A stretch of DNA of 64,000 nucleotides from Paenibacillus tyrphae (lineage in GTDB: Bacteria > Bacillota > Bacilli > Paenibacillales > NBRC-103111), in assembly GCF_024158745.1 (NCBI RefSeq), contig NZ_JAMZAW010000009.1, positions 227,001 to 291,000 on the forward strand, in the 5' to 3' direction. The notes below the pieces were generated by a model. The model ran no database searches, had not been told where the DNA came from, and saw nothing but the letters and a program-made list of their open reading frames with translations. This document shows, piece by piece, positions 60,249-64,000 of this stretch; the first letter of the stretch is position 1, and each line of letters opens with the position of its first letter. A program made the position numbers and the translations under genes.

Positions 60249-61269
60249 ATGATGTTGCTACGACGTACACTAACGGGCAAACCCTGGATGAAATATTTTG
60301 GGAGCGTTGCGGGGCTTCATGTCATCGGAATTGCATTCCTGCTCGTCACCATTCCGCATCACCCCGCCATGCTGGGACTTGGCGTATTAGCCTATACCCT
60401 TGGGCTTCGTCATGCCTTTGATGCGGATCATATCGTGGCGATTGATAACACGGTTCGCAAGCTTATTGAGCAAAAGAGGGACCCGGAAGGCGTAGGCTTT
60501 TATTTTTCGCTTGGCCACTCTACCGTCGTCCTGTTGTTAACTGTCGGGGTTGTCGTCTCCATGAACTGGGTAAAAAGCAATCTGCCGATGATGGAGCAAT
60601 GGGGAGGCGTGATCGGCTCAACCGTCTCCGGCATATTTCTGCTGCTGATCGGGCTCATCAACTTGTTCATTCTGGTGCATATGTACCGGGTGTTCAGACA
60701 GCTGAAACAGATGCCCGGCCAGGAAGAGAAGCTGGAGGAACTTCTGGATTCCAGAGGCTTCATAGCTCGCTTGACCGGTCCTCTGTTCAAACTGGTTGGC
60801 CGCAGCTGGCATATTTATTTTATTGGCTTCCTGTTTGGCCTGGGCTTCGATACGGCATCGGAGATCGGGCTGCTCGCCATGTCCCAGAAATGCGGCCAGC
60901 AGTTCCATTTCGTGGATCGGCGTCCTGTCGCTGCCGATTTTATTTGCCTCCGGCATGAGCTTGATGGATACGGCGGACGGCGTGTTTATGACGTCCAGCT
61001 ACCAATGGGCTTTTAACAAGCCGATCCGCAAAATGTATTATAACCTGACGGTTACGGCTATGTCCGTTATTGCCGCCCTGTTCGTTGCATTCGTTGAAAT
61101 TATGCAAACCTCGGCGGAACAGTTCAGCCTGGAGGGCGCTTTCTGGAGCTATATGCAAAATCTGGATCTGGGCTCGGTCGGTTATATTCTGGTCGTCCTC
61201 TTCATTCTGACATGGTCGGTCTCGTATGGAATATGGCGGGTATTCCGAATTGAGGAGAAGTGGGGTTAG
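60249..61269 (+). pseudogene. NiCoT-type nickel permease with one frameshift
   Basis: A membrane transporter of the HoxN/NixA/UreH family that supplies Ni2+ to urease. The signature HAFDADHIVAIDN (H-x4-D-H) is intact in helix II. The first frame runs to ..DTASEIGLLAMS and then goes astray; the downstream part (SWIGVLSLPILFASGMSLMD.. to the stop at 61269) is in the next frame. Removing one C from the CCC at ~60884-60886 restores one continuous protein of ~340 residues. So it is either a fresh mutation, a slippage site, or a sequencing error. It lies directly after ureD. Confidence 0.9.
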
Positions 61270-61287
61270 AAAGGAGGAATTACTATT

Positions 61288-62229
61288 CTGAACAGACAAC
61301 TTCAGGATGATGCGCTAAATCTGAAATGGAACCCAGTTCCTTTTATCCTTGCATCCTTAAAGGGTGTCTCCCAAGTGATCCTGATCGAGAATGCCTGGAC
61401 AGGCCTCATTATTGTCATCGCCTTGGCGACGGTACATGTCAAGCTGGGCGTGATCGCCCTGCTGTCCGCCATGATCGGCACCTTGGTCGGCTATGTGGGC
61501 GGGGCGGACAAATCGGCCGTTCATCAGGGATTGTTCGGATTTAATGCCGTTCTGACCGGGCTTGGCTTATCCACCTTCCTAACGGTAAATCTCCCCACGG
61601 TTCTGGGGGCAGCCGCTCTCGGCACGTTATGTACGGCTGCATTCATGCATTTGTTCAAGCGTACCAACATACCGGTCCTTACCTTCCCGTATACGGTGGT
61701 GACTTGGCTCTTCCTGCTGGCATCGTATCATTTGAATGCGCTCCGGCTTGACCCGGGGCTGATTCCCCAAGATCTTGCCCACTGGCATATGAACACCGCC
61801 GGGAAGATTGATCTGGCTTCGGGCTTGCTCAACGGAATTGATCAGGTCTATTTCCAGACGGGCTTCTTGTCCGGAATTCTCATTCTCCTTGGAGTATTTT
61901 GGGCAAATTGGCGCTTGGGGCTAATGGCGGTCATGGGGACCGCCATCGCCTGGCTGACGGCTGACTTGATGGGAGCGGAAATTACGAATCTGAACCTCGG
62001 GATATTCGGGTATAACGCGGTTTTGACGATGATGGCGGTATCCTCTGTATTTCACACCAGGGAGCGCCCGGCGCTGCTGGTTGGCCTATTGGCTGCGGTC
62101 AGTACCGTACCCGTGACGGCTGGATTGAATACGTGGTTTCAGGCGTATGGGATGCCGACCCTGACGCTGCCTTTTGTTATTGTGACTTGGATTTTTCTCG
62201 GCGCCCGGCAGGTGCTGCCGAAATTATAA
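61288..62229 (+). CDS. Urea transporter (UT family), non-canonical start
   Basis: A ~313-residue membrane channel for urea with two homologous halves (FGFNAVLTGLGLSTFL and FGYNAVLTMMAVSSVF each carry the pore loop). Homology begins upstream of the first GTG (61375): LKWNPVPFILASLKGVSQV is typical UT sequence. A strong AAAGGAGG (61269-61276) is followed by ATT 61285 and CTG 61288, with no ATG/GTG/TTG in reach. CTG 61288 is given here; ATT is equally possible. It supplies urea to the enzyme encoded upstream. Confidence 0.88.
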   Translation: MNRQLQDDALNLKWNPVPFILASLKGVSQVILIENAWTGLIIVIALATVHVKLGVIALLSAMIGTLVGYVGGADKSAVHQGLFGFNAVLTGLGLSTFLTVNLPTVLGAAALGTLCTAAFMHLFKRTNIPVLTFPYTVVTWLFLLASYHLNALRLDPGLIPQDLAHWHMNTAGKIDLASGLLNGIDQVYFQTGFLSGILILLGVFWANWRLGLMAVMGTAIAWLTADLMGAEITNLNLGIFGYNAVLTMMAVSSVFHTRERPALLVGLLAAVSTVPVTAGLNTWFQAYGMPTLTLPFVIVTWIFLGARQVLPKL

Positions 62230-62237
62230 CGGGACGG

Positions 62238-62290
62238 AAAAGCTCGGCAACAGACACTTGATGCAAAGGGTGCTGTTGCCGGGCTTTTCC
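62238..62290 (+). terminator. Terminator of the urease operon
   Basis: AAAAGCTCGGCAACAG pairs with CTGTTGCCGGGCTTTT (one G-U), a very long stem just after the urea transporter stop. Confidence 0.85.
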
Positions 62291-62340
62291 TCTGTCTTAA
62301 AAGCCCCCAACGTATTTATCTCTTTCGTCGGCACCGATTA

Positions 62341-62523
62341 CATGCTTGTACAACCGTAATTCTAGTCACCGAAGAATTTACAATCACAAAACCTCTGAAT
62401 ATATCCAAAAATGGAGAAAAAGCAACCATTATCGGTGTTCCCATTGCAACCTCGACAGGTTGTGGATTTAGCATATGGAGACGAGCTTACACTCTTGAAA
62501 ACCCTGCAAACTTCGTATCGTAA
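62341..62523 (+). pseudogene. Possible gene remnant
   Basis: An open frame without a start reads VTEEFTITKPLNISKNGEKA, then TIIGVPIATSTGCG, and ends at a TAA. The repeating strand pattern resembles part of a right-handed beta-helix (pectate-lyase-like) protein. It has no ribosome site and is probably a leftover. Confidence 0.35.
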
Positions 62524-62663
62524 ATCTTAGATTATTGTATAGCATCGCCATTTGTTGAACCAAATATACATGCATAATTTATGCATCTTATATGGAGTCA
62601 CATCGGAAGAGATTGATACAGAAATAACCATCTTTCCCAAGCTTGCGTGGGCAAAATATAGGT

Positions 62664-62708
62664 ACGAAGAAAAGACCTCGGAAATTGACTTCGAGGCCTT
62701 TTCTTCGT
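62664..62708. terminator. Bidirectional terminator-like hairpin
   Basis: ACGAAGAAAAG and CTTTTCTTCGT with an inner CCTCG/CGAGG stem. It lies inside the longer open frame that begins at 62552, which argues that this upstream part is not coding. Confidence 0.75.
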
Positions 62709-62863
62709 ATATTATCTTTCTCCATAAACCTTTGTTTGCATTAATTATATGCGAACAAAATGCGAACACGCAACCGGAAAATATCTTGACCCAATCAATG
62801 CCAAATCTTATTATCAAACATGTAAGCATTTACGAAAATACCAAGTTAAAGGAGACACGAAAA

Positions 62864-63418
62864 ATGAGAAAATTGGGTCTTTATTGTTTAATGGCTGCAA
62901 TGACAATATCCATTACAGCTTGCGGTAAATCTGAACCGGCAAGCACGGCACCTGCACCAATAACCCAGTCTGAACCAAAAAAAGAGCCTGAACAAAAGGC
63001 CCCAGTACCGCAAAAGGAGCCTGAACAAAAAGCTCCAGATTGGAAAAGCAGCATTGAGGAAATTGCAAAGTCTGACAAGACCCCAACGGAAAAATTTGAC
63101 TCCGTTTCTTCTCTTGCCAAAAACTACAAACCGACGGATAAAGAGCTTAAGGATTTTGAATCGTATATCATAAATGAATACAAGAACAAAAAATATTTAA
63201 GCGACGTTAAAAATCATGTTTATATGTTGTCTAATATTTTTCAGGCTACAGTGGTCGAAAGGCATTATGATGACAAAGACAAAAAACCGATCGATGCATT
63301 CGCTCTCGACTTCATCCAAAACTCAAAATATACATACCGGGGAGCTGAAAAGGTAGATAGCGACTCTGTAAAGAAGAATGAGAAGCAAATGGACAAGGCA
63401 CTCACACAAATAAAATAG
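62864..63418 (+). CDS. Small lipoprotein with Pro/Glu/Lys repeats
   Basis: A 184-residue surface lipoprotein. The start is ATG 62864, 9 bases after AAAGGAG. Leader MRKLGLYCLMAAMTISITA-C with a lipobox. A spacer with two copies of KEPEQKAP follows, then a helical, highly charged domain (SSIEEIAKSDKTPTEKFDSV, KELKDFESYIINEYKNKK). No family is recognised; composition is AT-rich. The domain could be an extracellular binding module. Confidence 0.78.
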   Translation: MRKLGLYCLMAAMTISITACGKSEPASTAPAPITQSEPKKEPEQKAPVPQKEPEQKAPDWKSSIEEIAKSDKTPTEKFDSVSSLAKNYKPTDKELKDFESYIINEYKNKKYLSDVKNHVYMLSNIFQATVVERHYDDKDKKPIDAFALDFIQNSKYTYRGAEKVDSDSVKKNEKQMDKALTQIK

Positions 63419-63482
63419 CCAATAGCTAATGGATAGTTAAAATTTTTACCAAAATTGACATCTTAGAAGGTGGCTTAGACAC

Positions 63483-63746
63483 ATGAACCGATACCGTTTT
63501 GAAATCAGTGCGAATGGATTCCCATTAAAGAATCATTTTAGTTATCATGAAAATAGCGGACTTGAATACTGCAAAAAATGAATGACTAGATTTCAAAAGC
63601 AGGTCGCAAATGTGCCAATCAAAATTGTTATATATGAACGGGAGAAAAAAAAGAACATTTGGGAATATTCTGGAGAGCCTTATTTGTATAAAAAGACTTT
63701 GATTAGAAAGCCTTTGGTCAAGAAAAACAATACAGAAGAAAAATAG
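63483..63746 (+). pseudogene. Small ORF interrupted by an in-frame TGA
   Basis: ATG 63483 follows GAAGGTGG by ~8 bases and opens 32 codons (MNRYRFEISANGFPLKN..) ending in TGA at 63579-63581. The very next codon is an in-frame ATG (63582), which continues for 54 codons (MTRFQKQVANVPIKIVIYE.., then GEPYLYKKTLIRKPL) to TAG. Together they read as one ~87-codon gene with a single stop. A strong terminator overlaps the end. No family is recognised. Confidence 0.5.
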
Positions 63747-63777
63747 CAGCGAGGGCATCCCTCCTGCTATTTTTTTG
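63743..63777 (+). terminator. Terminator after the interrupted small ORF
   Basis: ATAGCAG and CTGCTAT with an inner GAGGG/CCCTC stem, followed by seven T. Confidence 0.9.
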
Positions 63778-63819
63778 TCACGTTGGACTCCTTTTTATGG
63801 TGTTTAGCAACCGCCCCAT

Positions 63820-64000
63820 CTATAGGTTGTAATTCCTAATTATTTGACTAACCCATGATTGTGAAACACCTAAGATTTCGGCTATTTTTTTCTGTGAAGC
63901 TCCGGGGTTTTCTTTCATCACTTGATGGAGACGATCTAAGACTTCCTTCCTTCTTTTGGTGATTCTTTTCTTTTTTGTCCCGGTGACATGTTTCTCGTCG
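63820..64000 (-). CDS. Helix-turn-helix protein, C-terminal part (5' end outside window)
   Basis: An open minus-strand frame enters from the window edge and ends at TAG 63820. After a basic stretch (GTKKKRITKRRKEVLDRL), the last ~35 residues form a clear helix-turn-helix: ENPGASQKKIAEILGVSQSW followed by VSQIIRNYNL. Similar ends occur in phage and plasmid regulators and in small-terminase or transposase-type DNA-binding proteins. The rest is outside the window, so the type cannot be decided. Confidence 0.6.
   Translation of the reverse strand, partial: DEKHVTGTKKKRITKRRKEVLDRLHQVMKENPGASQKKIAEILGVSQSWVSQIIRNYNL

Noticed and set aside
62552..62863. N-terminal extension of the lipoprotein frame (62552 start)
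   Set aside because: It contains a strong hairpin (62664-62708), and a good ribosome site, lipobox leader and ATG occur at 62864.
63525..63758. 77-codon minus-strand ORF near the right end
   Set aside because: Antisense to the small ORF with a good ribosome site, overlaps its terminator, and has no ribosome site of its own.

Overview
The window looks like chromosome of a spore-forming, moderately high-GC member of the Bacillota, most likely Paenibacillus or a close relative. The signs are strong AGGAGG-type ribosome binding sites with many TTG/GTG starts, a YesM/YesN-type two-component pair beside a sugar ABC transporter, Spo0E-like small proteins, a PdaA-type spore-cortex deacetylase, an AadK-type adenylyltransferase, stalk-domain and M6 secreted proteins, and HTH-TPR quorum receptors of the kind reported from Paenibacillus. 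The genus is inferred from gene content only. No tRNA, rRNA or CRISPR array was seen.

Layout. 1-9 kb: the end of a catalase gene, then a sensor kinase/AraC-type regulator pair and a carbohydrate ABC operon (binding protein, TIM-barrel protein, two permeases, FAD oxidoreductase). 9-11 kb: a polysaccharide deacetylase and two small genes. 11.2-17.8 kb: a six-gene operon joining a PotD/B/C/A-type importer to a nucleoside hydrolase and an adenine-deaminase-like enzyme, probably for purine scavenging. 17.9-33 kb: an AT-richer, gene-sparse, rearranged region, mostly on the minus strand. It holds a lactococcin-972-like bacteriocin, an M23 peptidase, two intact and two broken HTH-TPR regulators, one intact and two decayed Spo0E-like genes, an IS110-type remnant, aadK, and a WYL regulator facing a VOC protein. 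33.5-37.2 kb: a heterodimeric ABC exporter. 37.8-39.9 kb: tandem TPP riboswitches followed by thiD-thiM. 40-46.5 kb: an RCC1-type protein, a MocR regulator facing an EamA exporter, and secreted proteins including an M6 metalloprotease. 46.5-53 kb: a Bce/Yxd-type antimicrobial-peptide module (ATPase, permease, YxeA, DUF418, response regulator, kinase). 53-55 kb: a stalk-domain protein. 55.1-62.2 kb: ureABCEFGD followed by a frameshifted nickel permease and a urea transporter. 62.3-64 kb: gene remnants, a lipoprotein, a broken small ORF and a partial HTH gene.

The most unusual part is 19-28.5 kb. A module of HTH-TPR receptor, terminator, Spo0E-like phosphatase and an 81-84 residue protein appears to have been copied several times and then decayed to different degrees. 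One receptor overlaps, by GTGA, a 41-codon gene for a secreted peptide with the layout of a Phr/AloP-type signal precursor. This gives a complete receptor-peptide quorum-sensing pair next to genes that could act on Spo0A phosphorylation.
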